Shown here piece after piece: positions 1-8,225 of a stretch of DNA of 64,000 nt (the first letter of the stretch is position 1; each line of letters starts with the position of its first letter). Under the pieces are notes generated by a model, which did not search any database, was not told where the DNA came from, and saw nothing but the letters and a program-made list of their open reading frames with translations. Source of the stretch: Proteus appendicitidis (GTDB lineage: Bacteria; Pseudomonadota; Gammaproteobacteria; Enterobacterales; Enterobacteriaceae); assembly GCF_030271835.1 (NCBI RefSeq), contig NZ_CP127389.1, positions 3,880,001 to 3,944,000 on the forward strand. The letters run 5' to 3'. Both the position numbers and the translations under genes were made by a program.

Positions 1-106
1 TATTAGCCATAGGATCAGCTTGTACCACAGTCGTCATATTTAACATTGATAACACAGAGAAAACTAATAAATTAATTTTAAAAGAAGCTTTTTTTTTCAT
101 ATTCAT
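1..106 (-). CDS. N-terminus of a secreted protein, cut by window edge
   Basis: Only the first 35 codons lie in the window. They read MNMKKKASFKINLLVF followed by a hydrophobic stretch and VVQA-DP, a typical Sec signal peptide with a likely cleavage after the alanine near residue 30. The start at 106 is preceded by AAGGT at good spacing; an in-frame ATG two codons later is the alternative. The mature part is outside the window, so the family cannot be named. Confidence 0.65.
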   Translation of the reverse strand, partial: MNMKKKASFKINLLVFSVLSMLNMTTVVQADPMAN

Positions 107-559
107 TATAGTTACCTTATATTAAGAAGATTATTAATTGGATAATAAAATCTATTTTTATAAAAACAAAGATTTGTTAAATATCAATATATAAAAATTA
201 CATGTAGAGCAATAAAGCTAATTTAAAACTTACAGGTTGATTAACTTTAGCGAGATTTTTTTATTTGGCAAGAAGATGAAATATACATATTTAATTAAAA
301 CAAAAACAAAATATAATTTATTTAATATAAGTTAAAACTCTAATAAAAAATAAAAACAATAATAAATAAATTTTGTTTTAAATATAAATTTATTGCTTTT
401 TAACATTGTTTTTTAATTAAAAAAATACTGATTTCCTCTTTGAACTGCTTTTTCATTATATACTCCCCTAAAAAAAGCAATCGATTACTTTTTAGGTGCA
501 GTTCTGGTTTTATTTGTGTAGGATAAAGCGAAAAACATTTTTTTTGGGATCTTTTGTCT
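107..559. other. AT-rich intergenic region between divergent genes
   Basis: About 450 very AT-rich bases separate the leftward secreted-protein gene from adeP. The only element I can argue for is the PurR-like box at 475-490. No RNA gene or convincing reading frame was seen. Confidence 0.5.
475..490 (+). promoter_or_regulatory. Candidate PurR operator upstream of adeP
   Basis: AAGCAATCGATTACTT matches 11 of 16 positions of the PurR palindrome ACGCAAACGTTTGCGT, with the CG centre kept. It lies about 70 bases before the adenine permease start. Purine permease genes are PurR targets in E. coli, which supports the reading; the match alone is modest. Confidence 0.4.
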
Positions 560-1918
560 ATGAGCATGTCATCACCAAATTCTGGATCACAGGGTTTGCT
601 CCAACGTGTGTTTAAGCTACAAGAACACGGTACAAACGCTCGCACTGAACTAATTGCGGGTGTCACGACTTTCTTAACGATGGTTTACATTATCTTCGTT
701 AACCCTCAAATTCTTGCCGCTGCCAATATGGATATCAAAGCCGTCTTCGTGACAACCTGCTTAATTGCGGCTTTTGGTAGTATTTTAATGGGACTCGTGG
801 CAAATCTACCTATTGCGGTTGCCCCTGCAATGGGCCTAAACGCCTTCTTTGCCTTTGTGGTAGTTGGTGCAATGGGCTATTCGTGGGAAGTCGCGATGGG
901 TGCGATTTTCTGGGGTGCTGTGGGATTATTTTTACTGACTCTTTTTCGTATTCGTTATTGGATAATTGCCCACATTCCACTGAGTCTACGTGTCGGTATA
1001 ACAAGCGGTATCGGGTTGTTTATCGCCATGATGGGGCTAAAAAACTCGGGTATTATTATTCCTAATAATGACACGATCGTCACTATTGGTAATTTTGCCT
1101 CTCATAACGTGTTATTGGGTGCATTAGGCTTTTTTATTATCGCCATTCTTGCCGCACGTAATATTCACGCAGCTATTCTTATTTCTATCGTTATCACTAC
1201 TGTGATTGGTCTGTTATTAGGCGATGTCACCTACCAAGGCGTTTTCTCTCTACCTCCATCTATCACCACTGTTGTTGGTAAAGTGGATATTATGGGTGCC
1301 TTAGATATCGGTCTTTCTGGTGTGATTTTTGCCTTTATGTTGGTTAACTTATTTGACTCATCCGGCACTTTAATTGGTGTGACTGATAAAGCAGGTTTAA
1401 CCGATGACAAAGGTAAATTTCCACGCATGAAACAAGCGTTATACGTCGATAGCTTAAGCTCTGTTGCAGGCTCTGCAATGGGAACATCGTCCGTTACTGC
1501 TTTTATCGAAAGTACTTCAGGTGTTTCTGTTGGTGGTCGCACAGGCTTAACCGCGGTTGTTGTTGGTATTCTGTTCCTACTCGCGATTTTCTTATCACCG
1601 CTAGCAGGTATGGTACCAAGCTACGCAACGGCTGGCGCATTGATTTATGTGGGTGTATTAATGACATCCAGTTTAACGCGCGTGAAATGGGATGATTTAA
1701 CAGAATCCGTTCCTGCCTTTATCACCGCAGTAATGATGCCGTTTAGCTTCTCAATCACCGAAGGTATCGCACTTGGTTTTATTGCTTATTGTGTAATGAA
1801 AGTGGGTACATTCCGCTGGAAAGAAATTAATCTGTGTGTTGTGATTGTTTCACTGCTGTTTATTTTGAAAATATTACTGATTGATACTCATGTTATTGAT
1901 TTGAATAATCTTTTCTAA
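560..1918 (+). CDS. adeP: Adenine permease, NCS2/AzgA family
   Basis: A 452-residue polytopic inner-membrane protein that should import adenine by proton symport. It follows E. coli AdeP (YieG) closely along its length, including the early RTE-IAG-TTFLTM segment, the AMGLNAFFAF segment and the NLFDSSGTLIG motif. The ATG at 560 is chosen over a TTG two codons upstream; a GGGA sequence lies about ten bases before it. The paralogue AdeQ is the main alternative, but the N-terminus and C-terminus fit AdeP better. It is a single-gene unit closed by the hairpin at 1931-1954. Confidence 0.88.
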   Translation: MSMSSPNSGSQGLLQRVFKLQEHGTNARTELIAGVTTFLTMVYIIFVNPQILAAANMDIKAVFVTTCLIAAFGSILMGLVANLPIAVAPAMGLNAFFAFVVVGAMGYSWEVAMGAIFWGAVGLFLLTLFRIRYWIIAHIPLSLRVGITSGIGLFIAMMGLKNSGIIIPNNDTIVTIGNFASHNVLLGALGFFIIAILAARNIHAAILISIVITTVIGLLLGDVTYQGVFSLPPSITTVVGKVDIMGALDIGLSGVIFAFMLVNLFDSSGTLIGVTDKAGLTDDKGKFPRMKQALYVDSLSSVAGSAMGTSSVTAFIESTSGVSVGGRTGLTAVVVGILFLLAIFLSPLAGMVPSYATAGALIYVGVLMTSSLTRVKWDDLTESVPAFITAVMMPFSFSITEGIALGFIAYCVMKVGTFRWKEINLCVVIVSLLFILKILLIDTHVIDLNNLF

Positions 1919-1930
1919 ACGACATTCTAA

Positions 1931-1957
1931 AGCAATAGTTCTCGGACTATTGCTTTT
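1931..1957 (+). terminator. Rho-independent terminator after adeP
   Basis: Perfect 9-bp stem (AGCAATAGT / ACTATTGCT) with a six-base loop followed by a short T run, 12 bases after the adeP stop. Confidence 0.8.
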
Positions 1958-2135
1958 CCTATTTTTTATCAGGTGATATTTTTGCTTTATTTTTAAACAT
2001 CTCTAAAATACTATAAAGGGAACGTTATGGTTGTTTATAATGGTATGTAATAAATAATTTTATTAATAATTATATTATTTACCAACATTGTATTCATCAT
2101 GATCACTTTAAGTTTACTAACTATCAGGAGGAGAA

Positions 2136-2510
2136 ATGAATAAACGTTCACCTCATACAATAGCAAGTAGAACTATTCTAATTGGTGAAATTAAAGATAG
2201 TGAAGGTGTTAATTTCGAAGTTAGAATAATGAAAGAACGTGAAACAAGACCTAGAGTCTTAATTCTTAATGATGGTTGGGAAGAAACCGCTATTTGGGAT
2301 AATGTTTATCCTATTCTTGAGCTTCAATTAGAACCCTCTAAAAATAAAAAAGGATTTAGTGTTGTATCTGAGTCTTTTTCAAATAAAATAAATAATAAAT
2401 ATAAAGTACAATATGAAAAACTTTTTAATCATAGAAAACTTAAAAGAATGATTAAAACTTTTAACTTACAGCATAAAAAGGCTCAAATGAATGCCACCCA
2501 TTTTAATTGA
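2136..2510 (+). CDS. Hypothetical protein, AT-rich
   Basis: A 124-residue protein of no family I recognise: charged, no signal peptide or membrane segment, with a basic C-terminal third (KLFNHRKLKRMIKTF). The start is well supported by AGGAGGAG six bases upstream. The gene is clearly more AT-rich than its neighbours, suggesting acquisition by transfer. Its last 20 bases overlap the start of the next gene, so the two are probably co-translated and may work as a pair. Confidence 0.7.
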   Translation: MNKRSPHTIASRTILIGEIKDSEGVNFEVRIMKERETRPRVLILNDGWEETAIWDNVYPILELQLEPSKNKKGFSVVSESFSNKINNKYKVQYEKLFNHRKLKRMIKTFNLQHKKAQMNATHFN

Positions 2511-3153
2511 TCGCCATAATAAACGACTTATTTATCCAGATAATAGCGGGGATTTTGGCGAAATAGATGAATTAGGTGTAATTTTAGATAATGACCAAAA
2601 AGAATACATATTATTAAGAGAAAAAGTTAGTATTGAATTAAGTCGGTTATATGTTAAAGATATAAAAAATAATATTGTTGTTGCTAATTATGTAATGACT
2701 TTTAATTTATCTGCGCCCATATTATTTTCACCTAATTTACCCCAAATAGAATCTGCCTATGTAGATAATGAATATCGTTCATTAGGTATTTCAGTTGCAA
2801 TCTATTTAAAAATAATTGAAATTTATGGTGGCGTAATTAGTGATACTCAGCAAACTCTGGGTGGAATGAACTTATGGGCAATTGGTTTATCAAATTCAGA
2901 AAATATTATGCTTTACGTTATGCATTGTCATAATAATACGTTATCACATAAATACTTTTCTAATGGTGAATTGATGCTTTATGAATGCGATAAAAAATCG
3001 CTCATAATAAACAGCGCTCATATTTGGAGCAGACCTTCTTCAATAGATTTCAATGTTGATCTCGCCTTCTTAGAAAATCTAAATATCCCAGAAGGCGATT
3101 TTGGCGAAAGAGTCGTTTTACTTGCAATATCAAAACTAATAGAAAGCACCTAA
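2491..3153 (+). CDS. Hypothetical protein, possible divergent GNAT acetyltransferase
   Basis: A 220-residue protein starting inside the preceding gene. The segment YVDNEYRSLGISVAIY, then a few residues on SDTQQTLGGMNLW, resembles the acetyl-CoA-binding region and downstream SD-x-x-Q-x-x-GG-x-x-LW of phage- and plasmid-type GNAT proteins, but the pyrophosphate loop is not canonical (usual Q/R-x-x-G-x-G/A). I call it GNAT-like only tentatively. It is AT-rich like its partner and stops immediately before the convergent rimJ/rimL-type gene. Confidence 0.65.
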   Translation: MPPILIDRHNKRLIYPDNSGDFGEIDELGVILDNDQKEYILLREKVSIELSRLYVKDIKNNIVVANYVMTFNLSAPILFSPNLPQIESAYVDNEYRSLGISVAIYLKIIEIYGGVISDTQQTLGGMNLWAIGLSNSENIMLYVMHCHNNTLSHKYFSNGELMLYECDKKSLIINSAHIWSRPSSIDFNVDLAFLENLNIPEGDFGERVVLLAISKLIEST

Positions 3154-3705
3154 TTAGGCTTTATCTATAGCAGGCAATAACAAACCAAAAATAGCAGAGT
3201 CAGAAACTTCATCACCCACAACCCAGCGCTGTTTAAGATACCCTTCTTGTTCAAAACCTAATTTCGCTAACAATGCCGCTGATGCTTTATTATCTGGGTG
3301 GATATCTGCTTCTAAACGGCGAACAGATAGATGTGTTTGAAGATACTCAATAAACGCGACCATAGCTTCTTTCATAATACCTTTGCCTTGATAAGCCATA
3401 TCAAGGCAATACCCTATTTCGCCACGTCCTGAATTAGGGTAATGATTAAAGAAAACACACATGCCCATAAGTGCATGTGTTGTTTTATCGATCACCGCTA
3501 AGCGCAGATACTCTTTTCTTTCCATATGCGTGATATCTTGAATGATATCTTCCTGCGCTTCTTGCAGTGATTGCCAAGGGAGATGGCTCCAGTAGCGCGT
3601 CACTTCAGGTGAACTCATGATCTTAAACCAATCTTCAGCATCCCTCATTTCAAAAGGGCGCAATATCAATCTTTCTGTTTCAACCTGAATATCAGCGTAA
3701 CGCAT
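3154..3705 (-). CDS. GNAT N-acetyltransferase, RimJ/RimL type
   Basis: A 183-residue protein starting with the usual ETERLILRPF strand of ribosomal-protein-type acetyltransferases. The acetyl-CoA loop YQGKGIMKEA and the late HPDNKASAALLAKLGF segment are both present, so it should be active. The acceptor cannot be told from sequence: an N-terminal amine of a protein, a small molecule or an aminoglycoside are possible. The gene lies two bases after the glycosyltransferase gene on the same strand and is probably co-transcribed with it. Confidence 0.8.
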   Translation of the reverse strand: MRYADIQVETERLILRPFEMRDAEDWFKIMSSPEVTRYWSHLPWQSLQEAQEDIIQDITHMERKEYLRLAVIDKTTHALMGMCVFFNHYPNSGRGEIGYCLDMAYQGKGIMKEAMVAFIEYLQTHLSVRRLEADIHPDNKASAALLAKLGFEQEGYLKQRWVVGDEVSDSAIFGLLLPAIDKA

Positions 3706-3707
3706 CT

Positions 3708-5180
3708 CTACTTTTCCTTATGTGTTTTTGGTGCCACAAAAGCAATACAAACAGGCTCGGTAATGGCATCTGGTTCAGCACGAAACATTATCTCTTGAGT
3801 ACCAGCGATTTTTAAACTCGGCCAGTGCTTTAATCCTTCATCAAAATGTGCTTTTTCACAGTAATAGCCCACTTCACTTACCAATACGACACCTTTTTCT
3901 TCTAATTGTTGAAGTGTAATATGTCGATTATAAATATTAGGTGGTTGCACATTCTCTGCTAACACCCAAGGCTGTGAAGATAATGGTCTATCTTTGCCAT
4001 AAAAAGTCACCCACTCATGCATATATTCACCGCCCACATACGCAAGTGGCGTGTGATAATGCTGATGCCAAGCTTGTTCAACATCTTGCACAAAGGTTTT
4101 TACGCCAATAAATTTTTGCCCTGCATTACGCACATTAGCGGCTTGAACGACAGTATAACCAGAAACAACCAACATACCGAAAACACCTAAACCATACAGT
4201 GCTCCACGTAATGAACGTTTAGGCATTACACTAATTGAACCCACAAAAAGCGCAGTCGCAATCGACATAAAGGGTTGTAACCACTCGCTGATACGCCCCC
4301 CTTCATGAAAACTAAACCAAATAAAAATAATCGTTAATGGAAACAAAAAAATAAAATTGAGTAATTGGCTATCTTTAGAAGCAGACCAACTAACACGCCC
4401 ACCATAAAAACGTAAAATTCCCCACATTAAAATCACTGGGTAAAAAACAGTCAGTGCAGCGCGAGTTGTACGTAAATTAAAACGGTTTTCAATTTGAGAA
4501 TCGACCCATTTAAACGCCGCAAAATCGGTTTGCCATAACCAAATAAAATTGGGAATAACAAAAGCAAACCAAATAGCCAATGCTAAATAGAAATAAGGAG
4601 AGCGATAACTTGCTCGAACTTTAGGAACAAAAAGGCTTGATACAAACACAGAACCAATAAAAGCTAATGATGAATATTTCCCCATTGTGGCAATACCCAT
4701 CGTGATCGCGAAGGCAATCCAATATTTTTGATTGTCATTAATGGCACAAAGGAAAAAATAGAACGCCCATGCCCAACAACCCACTAGAATATAGTTATCG
4801 TTATAAGGGATAATATCAAAGTTGATCACACCCGATAAATTAAGCCCCAACATAGCAAACCAAGCTAGGTGAGTATTTTGTGTCAACTTGTAGGCTAAGT
4901 TCCAAACACCTAATAGCCCAATAGCAATGACAATAAAGTGGATAAAATACCAATAAAAGCTAAAATCGATACCGCCATAAATAGCGGGTGTCATTATAAA
5001 ACCCACAAACCAAGGATTTTTGGGGGAACCCCACCCTCCGTTAATGCCCCAATTGACAGCCTCAACGGCATCATAAGGCACTGTAGGGTCAAAAAAATAA
5101 CTCACTAAGATCCAAAGAGTCGCATAACCAATAACCCACCAATATACTGGTTTACGTAATTGTGCAGATGCTAATGTCAT
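3708..5180 (-). CDS. GT39/ArnT-like membrane glycosyltransferase
   Basis: A 490-residue polytopic protein with about ten hydrophobic segments and a soluble C-terminal domain of about 130 residues. The opening DPTVPYDAVEAVNWG carries the early acidic residues typical of the GT-C (PMT/ArnT) fold, in which an acidic residue in the first periplasmic loop is catalytic. Such enzymes move a sugar from an undecaprenyl-phosphate donor to lipid A or another envelope acceptor. No polymyxin-resistance (arn) genes are adjacent, so the substrate is unknown. Confidence 0.75.
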   Translation of the reverse strand: MTLASAQLRKPVYWWVIGYATLWILVSYFFDPTVPYDAVEAVNWGINGGWGSPKNPWFVGFIMTPAIYGGIDFSFYWYFIHFIVIAIGLLGVWNLAYKLTQNTHLAWFAMLGLNLSGVINFDIIPYNDNYILVGCWAWAFYFFLCAINDNQKYWIAFAITMGIATMGKYSSLAFIGSVFVSSLFVPKVRASYRSPYFYLALAIWFAFVIPNFIWLWQTDFAAFKWVDSQIENRFNLRTTRAALTVFYPVILMWGILRFYGGRVSWSASKDSQLLNFIFLFPLTIIFIWFSFHEGGRISEWLQPFMSIATALFVGSISVMPKRSLRGALYGLGVFGMLVVSGYTVVQAANVRNAGQKFIGVKTFVQDVEQAWHQHYHTPLAYVGGEYMHEWVTFYGKDRPLSSQPWVLAENVQPPNIYNRHITLQQLEEKGVVLVSEVGYYCEKAHFDEGLKHWPSLKIAGTQEIMFRAEPDAITEPVCIAFVAPKTHKEK

Positions 5181-5368
5181 AATAAATAGAAATTTAAGTT
5201 AATTAATTTAATTTAGTCGTTAATTGACGTCACAACACAGTAAAGTATAGTGAAATGAACCGCACATTGTACGTGAGCAAAAATTAAATTGTCTTAAATT
5301 TGCGCTTTTATTGAAAATTTGTTTCTGATAGATTGCGCAACCAAGAAGATCACTATCGAGTTACCATT

Positions 5369-5866
5369 ATGAATATGATTAAAAGAAAGCCCGCAGCTAA
5401 AGCACGTAAGAAATCGCGTGAAGAGCTGAACGCGGAAGGACGTGAACGTAAACGTCAAAAGAAACACCGTGGCAATCCTGCTGGTAACCGTCAGCAGGAA
5501 GCGGAAAATAAACAGCAAGCGAACAATACAGCGCCGAAAGATCCACGTATTGGTAGCAAAAAACCGATCCCTCTGATTGTGGGCGATGCACCAAAAGTTG
5601 TGAAGAAAAAACCTGCGCCAGTTAAAGCAGAGCCTGTTCGTTTAACGCCTGAGCAAGAGTTAGACCTATTAGAAAACGATGCACGTCTAGATGAACTACT
5701 GTCTCGTCTTGAAAACGGTGAAAAACTCAATGCAGAAGAACAAGCTTATACTGAGAAAACCCTTGATCGCATTGACGAATTAATGGTTGAGCTAGGTATT
5801 GAGTTTGAAGATGATGACGATGAAGAAAAAACTGAAGACATCATGCAATTACTAAAAGGTAAATAA
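5369..5866 (+). CDS. yihI: Der GTPase-activating protein YihI
   Basis: A 165-residue protein that stimulates the ribosome-assembly GTPase Der. The basic N-terminus (KARKKSREELNAEGRERKRQKK), the central APKDPRIGSKKPIPL motif and the acidic tail match E. coli YihI in order. ATG 5369 was chosen because family members begin directly with the Lys-rich segment; the upstream extension is not conserved. The preceding gene is divergent. A strong hairpin closes the unit. Confidence 0.9.
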   Translation: MNMIKRKPAAKARKKSREELNAEGRERKRQKKHRGNPAGNRQQEAENKQQANNTAPKDPRIGSKKPIPLIVGDAPKVVKKKPAPVKAEPVRLTPEQELDLLENDARLDELLSRLENGEKLNAEEQAYTEKTLDRIDELMVELGIEFEDDDDEEKTEDIMQLLKGK

Positions 5867-5904
5867 TCAAAAGGCTAATCATTTGCCTTGATTACCTTGC
5901 ATCT

Positions 5905-5940
5905 AAAGGATATCAATAATTTATTGATATCCTTTTGTTT
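5905..5940 (+). terminator. Terminator after yihI
   Basis: Perfect 15-bp inverted repeat (AAAGGATATCAATAA and its complement) with a T-rich tail, about 40 bases after the yihI stop. Confidence 0.8.
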
Positions 5941-6091
5941 TTATGGCTTATTCTCTGTTTTACTTTTTATTAATACTGATTATTAACAATAGATCAAATA
6001 ACCCTCTCAAGCTCAGATAACTCCATCTATTCCTCTCTTGTTATCCCTGATATCCTATTTTTCTATCTTTAATATACGAGTGATAAAAAAT

Positions 6092-7543
6092 ATGGATAAC
6101 AAACAGCAGTACTTAGATATCGCAGCCGGGCAAGGAGAAAAAGTGCCCTCTCGTATAGTGGCCTTCCCTGCACAGCCACTAAACTATGCGCTTATTGAAC
6201 AACGCCTAGAAGAACAGACCGATTACACTGATGGTGAAATCAATTATCTAAGTGAAAATATTGACGACGGTTTTTTCTATCGTTGCCAGCATGGTGATGA
6301 CGAGTTACATTTTTTTGTCTGCCTTTATCCTTGTGATGAAGATTACGAAATACGTCCAATGTATTCGACTGATGAACTCACACCACAACAACTCGCACAT
6401 GCGAATGCGACAACGCAAGATTTATTATTAGAAACACTTTTTACTGAAACCTTACATCCTTTAGCAAGCTATCGCCATCAACTGAATTTTCTTAATATCA
6501 TCGCACCTGAAATGGTCTTAGCATTAGATGAATCAGCGGCAGGTAAAGCATTAACACCTGAGTGGATACGCTTTCAATTAGAAACGCCCGACCTCTATCC
6601 TGAAGTAGAAAGCTTATATGTTATTCATGCTGTCTATGACACAGAAAATGATCCACCCACGATGTTTTGGTTCCATACGCATGGATTAGCGCGTTGCGGC
6701 TTAACAGAAGTCGATTTAGTTATTCCAAGTATGCTTGAATCTTACTATGGTATTCCTGATCTCTTCCGCTGCTTTGTTAACAACAGTATTAATCATCGCC
6801 AAATTGAATTTGGTGAACCGATGCTGTGTGGTCAAACATCATCAGGTTTGGAGTATCTTGTCGCATTACCTTTTGAAGAAGGTATTCGTCATATTAATCA
6901 ATCAACGCCTCTTGATAGCCTTAGACCTTTAGAAGAGATGCGTTATGACACTGAAGGCGCACCAAATGGCGTTTTCTTGGGTGATTTGGCTGATCGTGAT
7001 GAATATCATCAACATCCTTCTTCTATGCTATTTAGAACCAATGAAGAAAACCCTGTTTTAGAAACCTTCTTTAAAGGTTATGAAGAGCAACAAGCGATGA
7101 TGCTACTGCGTAGCAATGAAGAAACCTATGAGATGTCTGAAAAAGCCAAGCGACGCTGGGAATACTTCGTTTCTATGTTTGATAACTACAATCAACCGCC
7201 TGTTGAGAAAAAAAGTGGTTTTCTATCCAAATTATTAGGAAAAGACAAACCCGAAGAGACTGAAAACCCGTGGCAATTTATGATCAAGTTCGGCATTCCT
7301 TATGGTGAAGAGGAAGAGGAAGAAAAAGAGCTAGAGCATATGTGGTTTGTGCCGCAGTCTCGTGATGGAGATACCATTTATGCAAAATTACTCAACGTGC
7401 CATTTTATGTTGAGGATATGCAAGAAGGTGAAATCTATCCTATCAACACCGCATTAATAACTGATTGGGTCGTTTCATACGAAGATAATAGTTATACCCC
7501 TAACAATATTTACCAACTTTTTAGCCACCAGCAAACCCACTAA
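6092..7543 (+). CDS. DUF4026 / DUF2314 domain protein
   Basis: A 483-residue protein without signal peptide, so probably cytosolic. The long N-terminal region looks like DUF4026, and the last 75 residues, from LEHMWFVPQSRDGD to ITDWVVSYED, look like a DUF2314 domain (W-x-x-V, later I-x-DW). A very acidic run (Glu-rich) precedes the DUF2314 part. Function is unknown for both families. ATG 6092 is preferred because the 18 residues upstream are hydrophobic and atypical. It is a single-gene unit. Confidence 0.75.
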   Translation: MDNKQQYLDIAAGQGEKVPSRIVAFPAQPLNYALIEQRLEEQTDYTDGEINYLSENIDDGFFYRCQHGDDELHFFVCLYPCDEDYEIRPMYSTDELTPQQLAHANATTQDLLLETLFTETLHPLASYRHQLNFLNIIAPEMVLALDESAAGKALTPEWIRFQLETPDLYPEVESLYVIHAVYDTENDPPTMFWFHTHGLARCGLTEVDLVIPSMLESYYGIPDLFRCFVNNSINHRQIEFGEPMLCGQTSSGLEYLVALPFEEGIRHINQSTPLDSLRPLEEMRYDTEGAPNGVFLGDLADRDEYHQHPSSMLFRTNEENPVLETFFKGYEEQQAMMLLRSNEETYEMSEKAKRRWEYFVSMFDNYNQPPVEKKSGFLSKLLGKDKPEETENPWQFMIKFGIPYGEEEEEEKELEHMWFVPQSRDGDTIYAKLLNVPFYVEDMQEGEIYPINTALITDWVVSYEDNSYTPNNIYQLFSHQQTH

Positions 7544-7566
7544 TTAGCGGATATTCACCATAACAA

Positions 7567-7597
7567 CGCGAGCTTTTCACTTAAGCTCGCGCTCTTT
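7567..7597 (+). terminator. Likely terminator after the DUF4026 gene
   Basis: Perfect 9-bp stem (CGCGAGCTT / AAGCTCGCG) with a seven-base loop and a short, imperfect T-rich tail, 24 bases after the stop. Confidence 0.6.
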
Positions 7598-7753
7598 ATA
7601 TTCTTGAAATCTGTTTTTATATTGTGATCCGTTAATATCATTAATTAATTGTTATTTTGTTGCTACGTTGACATTTCAACTCTTCACATTCTGTTTTTGT
7701 CTAGTAACAGATAAGATAAACAGTCTATTTTCATCTCAATATCTTTTCTCTGG

Positions 7754-7767
7754 TTGATTTAAATCAA
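7754..7767. promoter_or_regulatory. FNR binding site upstream of feoABC
   Basis: TTGATTTAAATCAA is a perfect match to the FNR consensus TTGAT-N4-ATCAA. It lies 174 bases before feoA. Anaerobic activation of feo by FNR is established in E. coli, where oxygen-free growth makes ferrous iron available. Confidence 0.85.
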
Positions 7768-7808
7768 GTGTAGACATGCATAGACTAGGCTAAATTATAC
7801 CCAATAAG

Positions 7809-7910
7809 GATAATTATAATTCTCATTAGCATTAAAAATATTTATTATAATTAACCTTAATATTATTATGTGAATTCTCATATCCGTTAATAATTATCAG
7901 TATCATTATT
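7809..7910. promoter_or_regulatory. Candidate Fur boxes upstream of feoA
   Basis: Two 19-base candidates: 7809-7827 matches 14 of 19 positions of GATAATGATAATCATTATC, and 7892-7910 matches 13 of 19. The second lies just before the ribosome site, so Fur bound there would block transcription when iron is sufficient. The region is AT-rich, so single matches are weak, but the pair before an iron operon is credible. Confidence 0.5.
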
Positions 7911-7940
7911 TTTTGTATCAATATTCGTGGAAGGACGATT

Positions 7941-8177
7941 ATGTCTCTGATCCCAAATCACAGTTATAAAATCTTGAGCTACTCACCTCAGATTAGCCCT
8001 GCATACAGACAGAAATTATTATCTTTAGGTATGTTACCTGGCGCTGTGTTTAACGTTATTCGTATCGCACCACTGGGTGATCCTATTCAAATAGAAACGC
8101 ACCGAGTATCCCTAATTTTGAGAAAAAAAGATCTCGCACTCATTAATCTTAGCGAAGTGGTTCATAACGAAAAATAA
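7941..8177 (+). CDS. feoA: Ferrous iron transport protein FeoA
   Basis: A 78-residue cytosolic protein with an SH3-like fold that assists FeoB. The segment [27 protein letters not shown] is the family signature. GGAAGGA precedes the ATG. First gene of feoABC, 48 bases before feoB; expression should respond to FNR and Fur through the sites just upstream. Confidence 0.95.
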   Translation: MSLIPNHSYKILSYSPQISPAYRQKLLSLGMLPGAVFNVIRIAPLGDPIQIETHRVSLILRKKDLALINLSEVVHNEK

Positions 8178-8225
8178 TCGTTATTTCTCATTCAACCAGG
8201 CAAGACAACTATTGGCATCACTATT

